Notes: generated by a model not told the origin, from the letters alone. Positions 14,407 to 25,477 are shown, counted from the stretch's first letter. The stretch is 64,000 nucleotides of DNA from Leifsonia sp. 466MF (GCF_900100265.1 NZ_LT629696.1:1736001-1800000); one strand, 5' to 3'. Made by a program: numbers and translations.

Positions 14407-15723
14407 TCAGCGGGTCGCCTTGATGGGCCAGACGGCCAATGCCCCCAGGATGCCGAGGACGATCGCGATCGGGAAGAGCGCGCTGTAGCCGAAGGCGAGG
14501 ACGATGGCGCCGGCGACGCCGGGGGCGAGGGTCTGCGGGAGGGTGGCGGCGATGTTCACGACGCCGAGGTCCTTCGCGAACGACTTCGCGGACGGGAGGA
14601 CCTCGCTCATGAGGGCCGTGTCCACGGCCTGGAACATCCCGAACCCGAAGCCGGCGATGATCGTCATGATGATCCACGCGGTCACGTCCGGCCACAGCCA
14701 CGGCAGCAGGAATCCCAGGCTGACGACGGCGGCGGAGGCGAAGACGAACGGCTTGCGGCGCCCGAACCGGTCCGACAGGGGGCCGGAGACGACGGTGGAC
14801 ACGATGATGCCGACGAGGCTGAGAAGCCCGAGGAGCGGGATGATCTGCTCGGGGTGGTCGACGTGGAAGTAGTCGGTGAGCAGGTAGAGCTGGAACCCGG
14901 TCACCGCGAAGTAGCCGGTGTACAGGAGCAGACGGCCGGTGAACGCCCAGAAGAAGTCGGGGTGCGCGACCGGGTTCACCCAGAAGGTCTTGAGGAAGTC
15001 GACGAGCGTGAAGGGCTCGCGGTCCAGCCGAGCGCTTGAGTAATCCGGGTTGAACAGGACGAACAGGCTCAGGACGACGAGCGAGAACGCCGCGAAGAAG
15101 ATGTAACCGACTGTGAGGCTGTTGAAGAACAGCGCGCCGACGATCTGGCCGCCGAGCGCGCCCACCATGAGGCCGATCCCGGAGAGGGCGGCGAACGTGC
15201 CGCGGCGCTTCAGCGGCACGCGGTCGGGCATGATCGCGGTGAGCGGGCCCTGCGCGAAGTTGTAGCAGATCTGCACGAGCGTCCAGGCGATGATCACGCC
15301 GATGAGCGAGTTCGCGAAAGCGAGTCCGATCAGCGAGAGACCGCCGGCGAGGGAGCCGATGACGATCCAGGGCGCCCGGCGCCCGAAACGGGATCGGGTG
15401 CGGTCGGAGATCTGTCCGGCGATCGGCTGAGCCACCATGGCGGCGAACGCGCCGATGCTCGCCACGATCGTGAGGTTGGCGACCTTGTCCTGTTCGCCGA
15501 ACAGCAGGGTGATTTGCTGCGGGAGGAGGATGCCGGGCAGGGCGCCCCAGATCAGGTAGATGCCGAGGTTGGCGGGGATGATCCACACCATCAGCCGGCG
15601 GAGGCCCCTGATGGGCGCGGGCGGGTCGTCGTTGCCGGAGGCGGTGCCGACGAAGGTGTTGGTCGTGATCGGTGTCGGCTCGGCGGCGGGTTCGCCGAGC
15701 GGGACGGAGGTGTCTGACGTCAT
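14407..15723 (-). CDS. MFS/GPH-type sugar transporter
   Basis: This 438-residue membrane protein has about twelve helices. The loop motif GQISDRTRSRFGRRAPWIVIG and its second-half counterpart GPLSDRFGRRKPFVFA are typical of the glycoside-pentoside-hexuronide / SLC45 branch of the major facilitator superfamily. The N-terminus is a 45-residue hydrophilic Pro/Thr-rich tail. The start at ATG 15723 has GAGGACC upstream; an ATG at 15771 would extend it into the regulatory gap. Its position in front of a GH3 beta-glucosidase, with a divergent TetR gene, suggests proton-coupled uptake of a beta-glucoside controlled by that regulator. Confidence 0.88.
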   Translation of the reverse strand: MTSDTSVPLGEPAAEPTPITTNTFVGTASGNDDPPAPIRGLRRLMVWIIPANLGIYLIWGALPGILLPQQITLLFGEQDKVANLTIVASIGAFAAMVAQPIAGQISDRTRSRFGRRAPWIVIGSLAGGLSLIGLAFANSLIGVIIAWTLVQICYNFAQGPLTAIMPDRVPLKRRGTFAALSGIGLMVGALGGQIVGALFFNSLTVGYIFFAAFSLVVLSLFVLFNPDYSSARLDREPFTLVDFLKTFWVNPVAHPDFFWAFTGRLLLYTGYFAVTGFQLYLLTDYFHVDHPEQIIPLLGLLSLVGIIVSTVVSGPLSDRFGRRKPFVFASAAVVSLGFLLPWLWPDVTAWIIMTIIAGFGFGMFQAVDTALMSEVLPSAKSFAKDLGVVNIAATLPQTLAPGVAGAIVLAFGYSALFPIAIVLGILGALAVWPIKATR

Positions 15724-15821
15724 TGTCGAAGGGGTCCTCTCACCATCCATCGTGGACGGTGGGAAAACCATACGTCACTCGGTTTTCAGAAAGCAAGCGC
15801 TGTTCGGTTTATGGTGGAGGC
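15724..15821. promoter_or_regulatory. Divergent regulatory region, transporter/TetR
   Basis: This gap of 98 bases between divergent starts is notably AT-richer than the genes. It contains a direct repeat (CTCGGTTTT near 15777 and TTCGGTTTA near 15803) and the separated inverted pair ACCATA/TATGGT. These are candidate operator half-sites for the adjacent TetR protein; no single perfect palindrome stands out. Confidence 0.4.
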
Positions 15822-16460
15822 ATGGCACGACGAGGTTCCTACGCGAAAGGCGTGGCCAAGAGGGACGAGATCCTGGAGCGCGCGCTTGAGGTGATCGCCC
15901 GCGAGGGCATCCGCGGAGCGTCGGTGAAGGAGCTGGCGGATGCGGTGGGCCTCAGCCAGGCCGGCCTCCTCCACTACTTCGACAGCAAAGAGGAGCTGTT
16001 CACGGCGATCCTCCGCAAGCGCGACGAGGTCGACAGCCGCCGCTTCGGCGACGTGGACGAGGAGCCCTCGCTCGACCGCATCCGCGACGGCTACGTCGGA
16101 ATCGTGCGGCACAACGCCGAGGTTCCGGGTCTGGTCCAGCTGTTCTCACGCCTGGCGGTCGACGCCGGCGACCCGCAGCATCCCGCCCACGACTACTTCG
16201 TCGAGCGCAGTGCGGCCCTCCGGCAGACCTTCGCCGCGGCGCTGGCGCAACGGCGGGGTGACGACGCCGTCAGCAGCAAGGTGGACCCGGACACGCTCGC
16301 GCGCATCCTGCAGGCGGTCTCCGACGGCATGCAGCTGCAGTGGTTGCAGGACCCATCGGTCGACATGGCCGCCACGGTCGACGCGCTCTTCGAGCTGCTC
16401 GCGCCCGGCGGAAAAGGAGTGGGCCCTGCCGGGATCGAACCGACGACATCCACGGTGTAA
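15822..16460 (+). CDS. TetR family regulator, 3' end runs into tRNA-Val
   Basis: This 212-residue protein has an N-terminal helix-turn-helix of TetR type: AKRDEILERALEVIAREGIRGASVKELADAVGLSQAGLLHYFDSKEELF. A TetR_C-like ligand domain follows. GGTGGAGG is placed well before ATG 15822. It is divergent from the sugar transporter and beta-glucosidase genes, which it most likely represses until a sugar-derived inducer is present. The last 14 codons (ending GIEPTTSTV) are read from the complement of the tRNA-Val gene, so the natural C-terminus is encoded by antisense tRNA sequence or the native stop has been lost. Confidence 0.85.
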   Translation: MARRGSYAKGVAKRDEILERALEVIAREGIRGASVKELADAVGLSQAGLLHYFDSKEELFTAILRKRDEVDSRRFGDVDEEPSLDRIRDGYVGIVRHNAEVPGLVQLFSRLAVDAGDPQHPAHDYFVERSAALRQTFAAALAQRRGDDAVSSKVDPDTLARILQAVSDGMQLQWLQDPSVDMAATVDALFELLAPGGKGVGPAGIEPTTSTV

Positions 16461-16492
16461 ACGTGGCGCTCTACCAGCTGAGCTAAAGGCCC
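16420..16492 (-). tRNA. tRNA-Val, anticodon TAC
   Basis: Read on the minus strand, this 73-base sequence folds as a cloverleaf: acceptor GGGCCTT paired with AGGGCCC, D-arm GCTCAGCTGGTAGAGC, anticodon loop TTTACAC between CCACG and CGTGG, and T-arm GGTTCGATCCC. The anticodon TAC reads valine GTA codons and wobble partners. No CCA is encoded. It overlaps the 3' end of the TetR gene on the opposite strand. Confidence 0.93.
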
Positions 16493-16530
16493 GTGACGCC
16501 CCTCTACCCTACCGAACCCCTCACCTCGCG

Positions 16531-16590
16531 AGAGATTTGCGCCAAATCTCTGTTATGCGTGTCTCATAACCGAGATTTGCGCCAAATCTT
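16531..16590. repeat. Compound palindrome, family A copy 1
   Basis: Two copies of the near-palindromic block GATTTG-CGC-CAAATC (16533-16547 and 16574-16588) flank a hairpin GTTATG-7 bases-CATAAC (16552-16570). The blocks are in the same orientation. It lies between tRNA-Val and the end of the peroxiredoxin gene, and recurs in altered form at 48841-48900. Confidence 0.8.
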
Positions 16591-16615
16591 CGCCACGCGG
16601 AGGGCGTAAGGCGGG

Positions 16616-17086
16616 TCAGACGTGGGCGGGGAGGCGGTCGAGCGCGGCGCGGTACGACTCGATCGAGCGGGCCTCGCCCGGCGCCGTGATGAAGGACGCG
16701 CGGATGATGCCGCGCTCGTCCACCAGGAAGGTCGCTCGGTTCGCGAAGCCCTTCTCGGCCAGGAAGACGCCGTACTCCTTGGCGATGTCGCCGTGCGGCC
16801 AGAAGTCCGCGAGCAGCGAGAAGCCGTAGCCCTCCTGCTCCGCCCACGCCCGCAGCGTGAACTTGGAGTCGACCGAGACGCCCAGCAATTCGACCCGGTG
16901 GTCCTCGAACAGGGAGATGTTGTCGCGAAGAGCGCACAGCTCGCCGGTGCAGGTGCCCGAGAAGGCGAGCGGGAAGAAGACGATCGCGACGGCCTTCCGG
17001 CCACGGAAGTCGCTCAGTCGAACCGTCTCCCCGTACTGGTTGAGCAGTTCGAAATCGGGTGCGAGCGTGTCGTTCTCTAGAGCCAC
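16616..17086 (-). CDS. Peroxiredoxin, AhpE/BCP type
   Basis: This 156-residue thiol peroxidase reduces hydrogen peroxide or organic hydroperoxides. It closely follows mycobacterial AhpE in APDFELLNQYGETVRLSDF, FFPLAFSGTCTGEL, LLADFWPHGDIAKEYGVF and ANRATFLVDERGIIR. Cys46 is the peroxidatic residue. A second cysteine, Cys51, sits five residues later, as in E. coli BCP, and could act as the resolving cysteine; AhpE itself is usually one-Cys. The start is GTG 17086, which removes a long upstream open frame lying antisense to aceE. It is divergent from aceE, with a 156-base shared upstream region. Confidence 0.9.
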   Translation of the reverse strand: MALENDTLAPDFELLNQYGETVRLSDFRGRKAVAIVFFPLAFSGTCTGELCALRDNISLFEDHRVELLGVSVDSKFTLRAWAEQEGYGFSLLADFWPHGDIAKEYGVFLAEKGFANRATFLVDERGIIRASFITAPGEARSIESYRAALDRLPAHV

Positions 17087-17242
17087 GATGACACAGCCTA
17101 GACCTCGGTTCTCGCAGTACCAAGCGACGGTCAACGACGGCGTCGGAGTGAGGCTAGGCTGGACGATGGTGCCCGCGCTTGTCGAAACCCGACAGCGCTC
17201 CGGCTTGTCCACGATCCATCCGACACAAGAAAGAGGTCGAGG

Positions 17243-19969
<2,727 letters not shown>

Positions 19970-19977
19970 CGGCTCCC

Positions 19978-21192
19978 GTGGCTGGCGGCCAGGTGGAGAG
20001 GACGAAGCCCGAGACCCTCGCGTGGCTGCGCAAGATCTCGGGTGAGCTGGCGACGACCACGCTCAAGCGGCTCGAGGACACCCTCCCCTGGTACCGCGAC
20101 ATGCCACCGGGCCGGCGCAGCGCCGTCGGCCTGGTGGCCCAGGCGGGCATCTCGTCGTTCATCTCTTGGTACGACGACCCGCGCTCGACGCCGTGGATCG
20201 CCGCCGACGTGTTCGGCGCGGCCCCCCGCGAGCTGCTCCGCAGCGTGAGCCTGCAGCAGACGCTGCAGCTCATCAAGATCACCGTCGAGGTGGTCGAGGA
20301 GCGCGTGAAGACGGCGGGAAGCGAGGATCTGCGGGAGGCCATCCTGCTGTACTCCCGCGAGATCGCGTTCGCGGCGGCCGACGTCTACGCGCGTGCCGCC
20401 GAGGCTCGCGGCCTGTGGGACGCACGCCTCGAGGCCCTGGTCGTCGACAGCATCCTGACCGGCGAGTACGACGACGAGCTCCCCAGCCGCATCGCCGCGC
20501 TCGGCTGGCACGGGCACGGCGAGGTCAGCGTCCTCGTCGGTACCGCGCCGAAGATGCTCGACGTCGACCAGCTGCGCCGCACCGCACGCCACATGTCGGC
20601 GGACGTGCTGATCGGCGTGCAGGGCAGCCGGCTGGTGCTGGTGATCGGCCGCGCCTGGCCGAGCAACAGCACGCCGGAGGAGGCGATCGGCGCCGCTCCC
20701 GTGGTCTCGTTCATGGAGATCGCACAGCAGCTGGAGCCCGGCTTCGGCCCCGGCCATCTGGTACTCGGCCACGAGGTCCCGAGCCTGGTGGATGCGTCCA
20801 AGAGCGCGAAGGCGGCCCTCGCCGGTTTCGCGGTCGCCCGGGCCTGGCGCAACTGCCCTCGCCCGGTGCACGCGGACGACCTGCTCCCGGAACGCGCCCT
20901 CGCCGGCGACGGCCTCGCCCGCGCGACGCTGATCAGCCGCATCTACCGCCCGCTGCAGGGCTACTCCACCGAGCTGCTCACCACGCTGTGGTGCTACCTC
21001 GACAACGGCCGGTCGCTGGAGGCGACGGCGCGCGAGCTGTTCGTGCACCCGAACACCGTCCGCTACCGCCTGAAGCGCGTCTCCGAGGTCATCGGCTGGG
21101 ATGCGACCGGCGCGCGCGAGGCCCTCATCCTGCAGGCGGCGCTGATCGTCGGCTCGATCAACGAGCCCGACTCGCCCCGCCGCGGCGGCTGA
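19978..21192 (+). CDS. fasR: PucR-type activator of fatty-acid synthesis (FasR)
   Basis: This 404-residue regulator has a C-terminal PucR helix-turn-helix: GYSTELLTTLWCYLDNGRSL, then EATARELFVHPNTVRYRLKR. The N-terminal part is an all-helical sensor region (PGRRSAVGLVAQAGISSFISW, LLYSREIAFAAADVYARAAE), followed by a GGDEF-like CdaR fold. In Streptomyces and mycobacteria the orthologue FasR sits upstream of fabD and activates the fab operon. The same order here supports the name. The start at GTG 19978 is eight bases after aceE, so the two are probably co-transcribed. A nearby GTG at 19993 is an alternative start. Confidence 0.9.
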   Translation: MAGGQVERTKPETLAWLRKISGELATTTLKRLEDTLPWYRDMPPGRRSAVGLVAQAGISSFISWYDDPRSTPWIAADVFGAAPRELLRSVSLQQTLQLIKITVEVVEERVKTAGSEDLREAILLYSREIAFAAADVYARAAEARGLWDARLEALVVDSILTGEYDDELPSRIAALGWHGHGEVSVLVGTAPKMLDVDQLRRTARHMSADVLIGVQGSRLVLVIGRAWPSNSTPEEAIGAAPVVSFMEIAQQLEPGFGPGHLVLGHEVPSLVDASKSAKAALAGFAVARAWRNCPRPVHADDLLPERALAGDGLARATLISRIYRPLQGYSTELLTTLWCYLDNGRSLEATARELFVHPNTVRYRLKRVSEVIGWDATGAREALILQAALIVGSINEPDSPRRGG

Positions 21193-21204
21193 GTTGTAGA
21201 CAAC
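21193..21204. promoter_or_regulatory. Candidate operator upstream of fabD
   Basis: GTTGT-AG-ACAAC is a perfect five-base-arm palindrome right after the fasR stop and 73 bases before fabD. It is the only clear palindrome in this AT-richer 84-base gap and a natural candidate for FasR binding. CAGACT, seven bases before GTG 21277, may be the -10 element. Confidence 0.4.
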
Positions 21205-21276
21205 CACAAAGCATTCTCGAATAGTTCGTATCCATCCGACACATCCGCCTGGCGGAAGATTGGCAGACTGGAAACC

Positions 21277-22197
21277 GTGATCGTCATCGTGTGCCCGGGT
21301 CAGGGATCCCAGACCCCCGGCTTCCTGGACCCCTGGCTCAGCGAGTCCTCGTTCCGCGACCAGCTCACCGGCATCTCCGACGCGGTCGGCATCGACCTGG
21401 TGGCGCACGGCACCGTGAGTGACGCCGACACCATCCGTGACACCGCGATCGCTCAACCGCTCATCGTCTCGGCCGGACTGCTGACACTGTCCGCACTCTT
21501 CGCCGACGAGCGCCGCGATCGGGTCGGCGGCATCGCCGGTCACTCGGTCGGCGAGCTCACCGCGGCTGCCGGAGCCGGTGTCCTCAGCGAGACCGACGCC
21601 GTCGCCTTCGTGCGCGAGCGCGGTGCCGCCATGGCCCGCGCGGCCGCCGAGGCGCAGACCGGCATGAGCGCCGTGATCGGCGCCGACGAGACCGAGCTCC
21701 TCGCCCGACTCGACGAGCTGGGCCTCTCCCCCGCCAATTACAACGGCGGCGGCCAGATCGTCGTCGCCGGCGCCCTGGATGCGCTCGCCCAGCTGGCCGA
21801 GAACCCGCCGGTCCGCGCGCGCGTCATCCCGCTGCAGGTCGCCGGTGCGTTCCACACCCGGTACATGGCGTCCGCCGTCCCGGCGCTCGAGCAGTTCGCC
21901 TCCACCCTGACGACGAACGACCCGACGCTGCGCCTCTGGACCAACAAGGACGGCTCCGAGGTGACCGACGGCGCCGAGTTCCTGCGACTCCTCGTCGGCC
22001 AGGTCTCGTCGCCGGTGCGCTGGGACCTCGACATGAAGGCCTTCGAGGAGGCCGGCGTCACCGGCCTGATCGAGGTCGCCCCCGCCGGCGCGCTCGTCGG
22101 CCTCGCCAAGCGCGGCCTGAAGGGCGTGCCGACCGTCGCCATCAAGACCCCCGACGACCTGCCGGCCGCCTTCGACCTCATCGACCAGGCCGCGTAA
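21277..22197 (+). CDS. fabD: Malonyl-CoA:ACP transacylase
   Basis: This 306-residue protein transfers malonyl groups from CoA to acyl carrier protein, the entry step for type II fatty-acid elongation. The catalytic serine lies in GHSVGELTAAAGAG, the N-terminal VCPGQGSQTPGFL forms the oxyanion region, and the catalytic His is in GAFHTRYM. The length is typical. It is the first gene of a fabD-fabH-acpP-fabF run in which the genes follow one another on the same strand with short gaps, as in Streptomyces and other actinomycetes. The start is GTG 21277. Confidence 0.96.
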   Translation: MIVIVCPGQGSQTPGFLDPWLSESSFRDQLTGISDAVGIDLVAHGTVSDADTIRDTAIAQPLIVSAGLLTLSALFADERRDRVGGIAGHSVGELTAAAGAGVLSETDAVAFVRERGAAMARAAAEAQTGMSAVIGADETELLARLDELGLSPANYNGGGQIVVAGALDALAQLAENPPVRARVIPLQVAGAFHTRYMASAVPALEQFASTLTTNDPTLRLWTNKDGSEVTDGAEFLRLLVGQVSSPVRWDLDMKAFEEAGVTGLIEVAPAGALVGLAKRGLKGVPTVAIKTPDDLPAAFDLIDQAA

Positions 22198-22217
22198 GGC
22201 CGCAAGGAGCTCCCCCG

Positions 22218-23222
22218 ATGTCCCACCCCACCCTGCAGCAGTCGCACGGCCCGCAGTACACCCGCATCCTCTCGATCGGCGCCGCCCGCGGCGAGAACGT
22301 CGTGCCGAACGACGACCTGGTCGGGCCGATCAACTCCTCCGACGAGTGGATCCGGCAGCGCACCGGCATCATCACCCGGACGCGCGCCGGCCGCGACGTG
22401 CTCGCCGTCGACCTCGCCACCGAGGCGTCGAAGGAGGCCATCGCGAAGTCGGGCGTCGACCCGAAGCTGATCGACGCCGTCATCGTCGCGACCGTCTCGA
22501 ACGTGCAGCAGACGCCATCCATCGCCGCCGTGCTCGCCGACCGCGTCGGCGCCAACCCGGCAGCCGCGTACGACATGAACGCCGCCTGCGCCGGGTACGC
22601 CTACGCGGTGGCCCAGGCGGATGCGCTCATCCGCACCGGCGCGGCGCACTACGCGCTCGTCGTCGGCGCCGAGAAGCTCTCCGACGTCGTCGACCCGACC
22701 GACCGCACCATCTCGTTCCTGCTCGGCGACGGCGCAGGCGCCGTGGTCATCGGCCCGAGCGACTACCCCGGCATCGCCAAGACGGTGTGGGGCTCCGACG
22801 GCTCCAAGGCCGACGCGGTCGGGATGGGCAACACGCTCCTCGAGTTCCGCGACGGCGAGAAGCCGTGGCCGACCCTCCGCCAGGAGGGCCAGACGGTCTT
22901 CCGCTGGGCGGTCTGGGAGATGGCCAAGGTCGCCAAGCAGGCGCTCGACGAGGCCGGGGTCTCCCCCGACCAGCTGGCCGCGTTCATCCCGCACCAGGCC
23001 AACATGCGCATCGTCGACGAATTCGCCAAGCAACTGAAGCTTCCGGATACCGTCGCCATCGCCCGTGACATCGAGACGACGGGCAACACGTCCGCCGCAT
23101 CCATCCCCCTCGCGACCCACCGACTGCTCCAGGAACACCCGGAGTTGAGCGGCGGCCTGGCCCTCCAGATCGGCTTCGGGGCCGGTCTGGTGTTCGGCGC
23201 GCAGGTCGTCGTGCTGCCCTAG
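22218..23222 (+). CDS. fabH: Beta-ketoacyl-ACP synthase III
   Basis: This 334-residue initiating condensing enzyme joins a short acyl-CoA primer to malonyl-ACP. The Cys-His-Asn triad is visible: Cys124 in NAACAGYAYAV, His259 in IPHQANMRI and Asn290 in GNTSAASIPL. In actinomycetes the primer is often branched (isobutyryl, methylbutyryl), giving iso/anteiso fatty acids; this cannot be read directly. AAGGAG lies eight bases before the ATG, 20 bases after fabD. No truncation is seen. Confidence 0.96.
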   Translation: MSHPTLQQSHGPQYTRILSIGAARGENVVPNDDLVGPINSSDEWIRQRTGIITRTRAGRDVLAVDLATEASKEAIAKSGVDPKLIDAVIVATVSNVQQTPSIAAVLADRVGANPAAAYDMNAACAGYAYAVAQADALIRTGAAHYALVVGAEKLSDVVDPTDRTISFLLGDGAGAVVIGPSDYPGIAKTVWGSDGSKADAVGMGNTLLEFRDGEKPWPTLRQEGQTVFRWAVWEMAKVAKQALDEAGVSPDQLAAFIPHQANMRIVDEFAKQLKLPDTVAIARDIETTGNTSAASIPLATHRLLQEHPELSGGLALQIGFGAGLVFGAQVVVLP

Positions 23223-23268
23223 ACTGTTTCCCGGTCACAACGACACCCCCCTCAAGGAGAGAAAAACC

Positions 23269-23520
23269 ATGGCATTGTCCACCGAAGAAGTTCTTGCCGG
23301 CCTGGCCGAGCTCATCAACGACGAGACCGGCATCGCGACCGACACGGTTGAGCTGGACAAGTCGTTCACCGACGACCTCGACATCGACTCGATCTCGATG
23401 ATGACCATCGTGGTCAACGCCGAGGACAAGTTCGACGTGAAGATCCCCGACGAGGAGGTCAAGAACCTCAAGACCGTCGGAGACGCGGTCGAGTTCATCG
23501 TCAAGGCGCAGAACGCCTAG
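23269..23520 (+). CDS. acpP: Acyl carrier protein
   Basis: This 83-residue acidic four-helix protein carries the growing acyl chain on 4'-phosphopantetheine. The attachment site is Ser41 in DDLDIDSISMM; the usual DSL triad is DSI here, as in several actinobacterial ACPs. It is preceded by AAGGAGAG, consistent with strong expression. It is followed by a perfect 13-base intercistronic hairpin before fabF, which may raise acpP transcript level relative to fabF. Confidence 0.96.
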   Translation: MALSTEEVLAGLAELINDETGIATDTVELDKSFTDDLDIDSISMMTIVVNAEDKFDVKIPDEEVKNLKTVGDAVEFIVKAQNA

Positions 23521-23540
23521 GCGCAGAGCCAGGATTCTTC

Positions 23541-23577
23541 CGCGCGGGCGGCGCGCGACCGTGTCGCCGCCCGCGCG
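23541..23577 (+). terminator. Intercistronic hairpin acpP-fabF
   Basis: CGCGCGGGCGGCG (23541-23553) pairs perfectly with CGCCGCCCGCGCG (23565-23577) around an 11-base loop, 20 bases after the acpP stop. There is no U tract. It may act as a partial terminator or an RNA-stabilising structure rather than a full stop. Confidence 0.5.
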
Positions 23578-23630
23578 TGCGGCAGCGCTCTGACCGAGCG
23601 CCGCCATCCTCATTCAGGAGAGTTGCCGTT

Positions 23631-24866
23631 ATGACCAAGAAGATCGTCGTCACCGGTATGGGCGCGTCCTCGCCCCTCGGTGGCACCGCCCCCGAGAGCT
23701 GGAGCGCTCTGCTCGCCGGCGTCTCCGGCGCCCGCACCCTCGAGCACGACTGGGTCGCCCAGTACGAGCTGCCGGTCACCTTCGCCGCCGAGGCCAAGGT
23801 GCGCCCGGAGGAGGTGCTGGAGCGTCCCGTCGCCAAGCGTCTCGACCCGTCCAGCCAGTTCGCCCTCATCTCCGCCATGGAGGCGTGGGAGGACGCCGGC
23901 CGTCCGGATGTCGCACCCGAGCGTCTCGGTGTCGACTACGCCACCGGCATCGGCGGCGTGTGGACGCTGCTGGACGCCTGGGACACGCTGCGCGAGCGCG
24001 GACCGCGCCGGGTCCTCCCGATGACCGTCCCGATGCTCATGCCGAACGCGGCATCGGCTGCGGTCTCCATGCACTTCGAGGCGCGTGCCTACGCCCGCAC
24101 GGTCGCCTCCGCCTGCGCCTCCAGCACCGAGTCGATCGTCAACGCCTACGAGCACCTGCAGCTGGGTCTGGCGGACGTGGTCATCGCCGGTGGCACGGAG
24201 TCCGCCATCCACCCGATCACCGTCGCGTCGTTCTCGTCGATGCAGGCGCTCTCGCGCCGCAACGACGACCCGGCGCACGCCTCCCGCCCGTACAGCGTCG
24301 ACCGTGACGGCTTCGTGATGGGTGAGGGCGCGGCCAGCCTGGTGCTCGAGACCGAGGAGCACGCCCTCGCTCGCGGCGCCCGGATCTACGCCGAGCTCGC
24401 CGGCGGTGGAGTGACCGCCGACTCGTATCACATCACCGCGAACGACCCGGAGGGCCGCGGCGCCAGCCGTGCTCTGCGCATCGCCCTCGACCGCGCAGGT
24501 GCGGTGCCGGACGACGTCACCCACATCAACGCGCACGCGACCAGCACCCCGGTGGGCGACCCGTCCGAGTACGTGGCGCTGCGCGAGGTATTCGGTGAAC
24601 GCGTCCACGGCATCCCCGTTTCCGCCACCAAGGCGTCCACCGGACACCTGCTCGGCGGCACCGGTGCGCTGGAGGCCGTGTTCAGCATCCTCGCGATCCG
24701 CGACCGTCAGGCACCGCCGACGATCAACATCACGGAGATGGACCCGGCGATCCCGCTGCAGGTGAAGAGCGAGCCGCAGCCGCTCGGCGACGAACCCCAG
24801 CTCGTCATCAGCAACTCCTTCGGCTTCGGCGGCCACAACGCCGTCGCCGCGTTCCGCAGCTACTGA
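23631..24866 (+). CDS. fabF: Beta-ketoacyl-ACP synthase II
   Basis: This 411-residue elongating condensing enzyme has the Cys-His-His triad: Cys162 in VASACASSTESI, His302 in INAHATSTPVGD and His339 in KASTGHLLGGTGALEA. The C-terminal SNSFGFGGHNA loop is also conserved. It elongates acyl-ACP with malonyl-ACP. CAGGAGAG precedes ATG 23631. It closes the fab operon and is followed after about 20 bases by a strong intrinsic terminator. There is no sign of polyketide-type divergence. Confidence 0.96.
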   Translation: MTKKIVVTGMGASSPLGGTAPESWSALLAGVSGARTLEHDWVAQYELPVTFAAEAKVRPEEVLERPVAKRLDPSSQFALISAMEAWEDAGRPDVAPERLGVDYATGIGGVWTLLDAWDTLRERGPRRVLPMTVPMLMPNAASAAVSMHFEARAYARTVASACASSTESIVNAYEHLQLGLADVVIAGGTESAIHPITVASFSSMQALSRRNDDPAHASRPYSVDRDGFVMGEGAASLVLETEEHALARGARIYAELAGGGVTADSYHITANDPEGRGASRALRIALDRAGAVPDDVTHINAHATSTPVGDPSEYVALREVFGERVHGIPVSATKASTGHLLGGTGALEAVFSILAIRDRQAPPTINITEMDPAIPLQVKSEPQPLGDEPQLVISNSFGFGGHNAVAAFRSY

Positions 24867-24884
24867 GCCGACGCACGGACACAG

Positions 24885-24920
24885 GAAGGCCCCGCTCATC
24901 ACGAGCGGGGCCTTCTCTGT
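24885..24920 (+). terminator. Strong intrinsic terminator of the fab operon
   Basis: A perfect 13-base stem, GAAGGCCCCGCTC (24885-24897) with GAGCGGGGCCTTC (24903-24915), and a five-base loop, followed by TCTGTTT. It also works for the convergent DUF3145 gene, whose end lies 59 bases away. Confidence 0.8.
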
Positions 24921-24973
24921 TTCACCGCAGGCGGGCGGCCGTGCCAGGCCCGCCGCGGGAGTCGGTGCGTCGT

Positions 24974-25477
24974 TCAGCCGACGTTGTGCAGCCAGATGAC
25001 CGACGTGTCGTCGTGGGCGTGCCGGAACGGCTCCAGCTCGTCGTCCCACGCCTGACCGAGGGCCAGCCGGAGCTCGCGGTGCAGCTCGAGCGCGTTCGCT
25101 CCGGCGATCTCCATGGCGTAACGGATGCGATCCTCCGGCACGACCATGTTGCCGGCCGTGTCGACCTGGGCGAAGAAGATGCCCAGATCGGGCGTGTGCA
25201 TCCACCGGCCGCCGTCGGTGCCGTGACCGGCGTCCTCCGTCACCTCGTAGCGCAGGTGCTCCCAACCGCGCAGGGCGGACGCGAGGCGCGCGCCGGTGCC
25301 GGGAGGGCCGTCCCAGAAGAACTCCGTGCGCTGGGAGCCCTTCAGCACGGGCTGCGACTCCCAGGTGAAGTTCACTGCACGCCCGAGGGCGCGACCCGCC
25401 GCCCACTCGATGTGGGGGCAGAGCGCGCTGGGAGAGGAGTGCACGTAGAGCACCCCTCGAGCGACGTGTGCCGACAT
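24974..25477 (-). CDS. DUF3145 family protein
   Basis: This 167-residue protein matches the actinobacterial family DUF3145, which is commonly found beside the fab operon. Characteristic segments are ARGVLYVHSSPSALCPHIEWAAG, FFWDGPPGTGARL, RWMHTPDLGIFFAQVDTAGN and WDDELEPFRHAHDDTSVIWLH. It is soluble, without signal peptide. AGGAGAA sits directly before ATG 25477. Its function is not known. The conserved place next to fabF suggests, but does not prove, a link to lipid metabolism. Confidence 0.88.
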   Translation of the reverse strand: MSAHVARGVLYVHSSPSALCPHIEWAAGRALGRAVNFTWESQPVLKGSQRTEFFWDGPPGTGARLASALRGWEHLRYEVTEDAGHGTDGGRWMHTPDLGIFFAQVDTAGNMVVPEDRIRYAMEIAGANALELHRELRLALGQAWDDELEPFRHAHDDTSVIWLHNVG

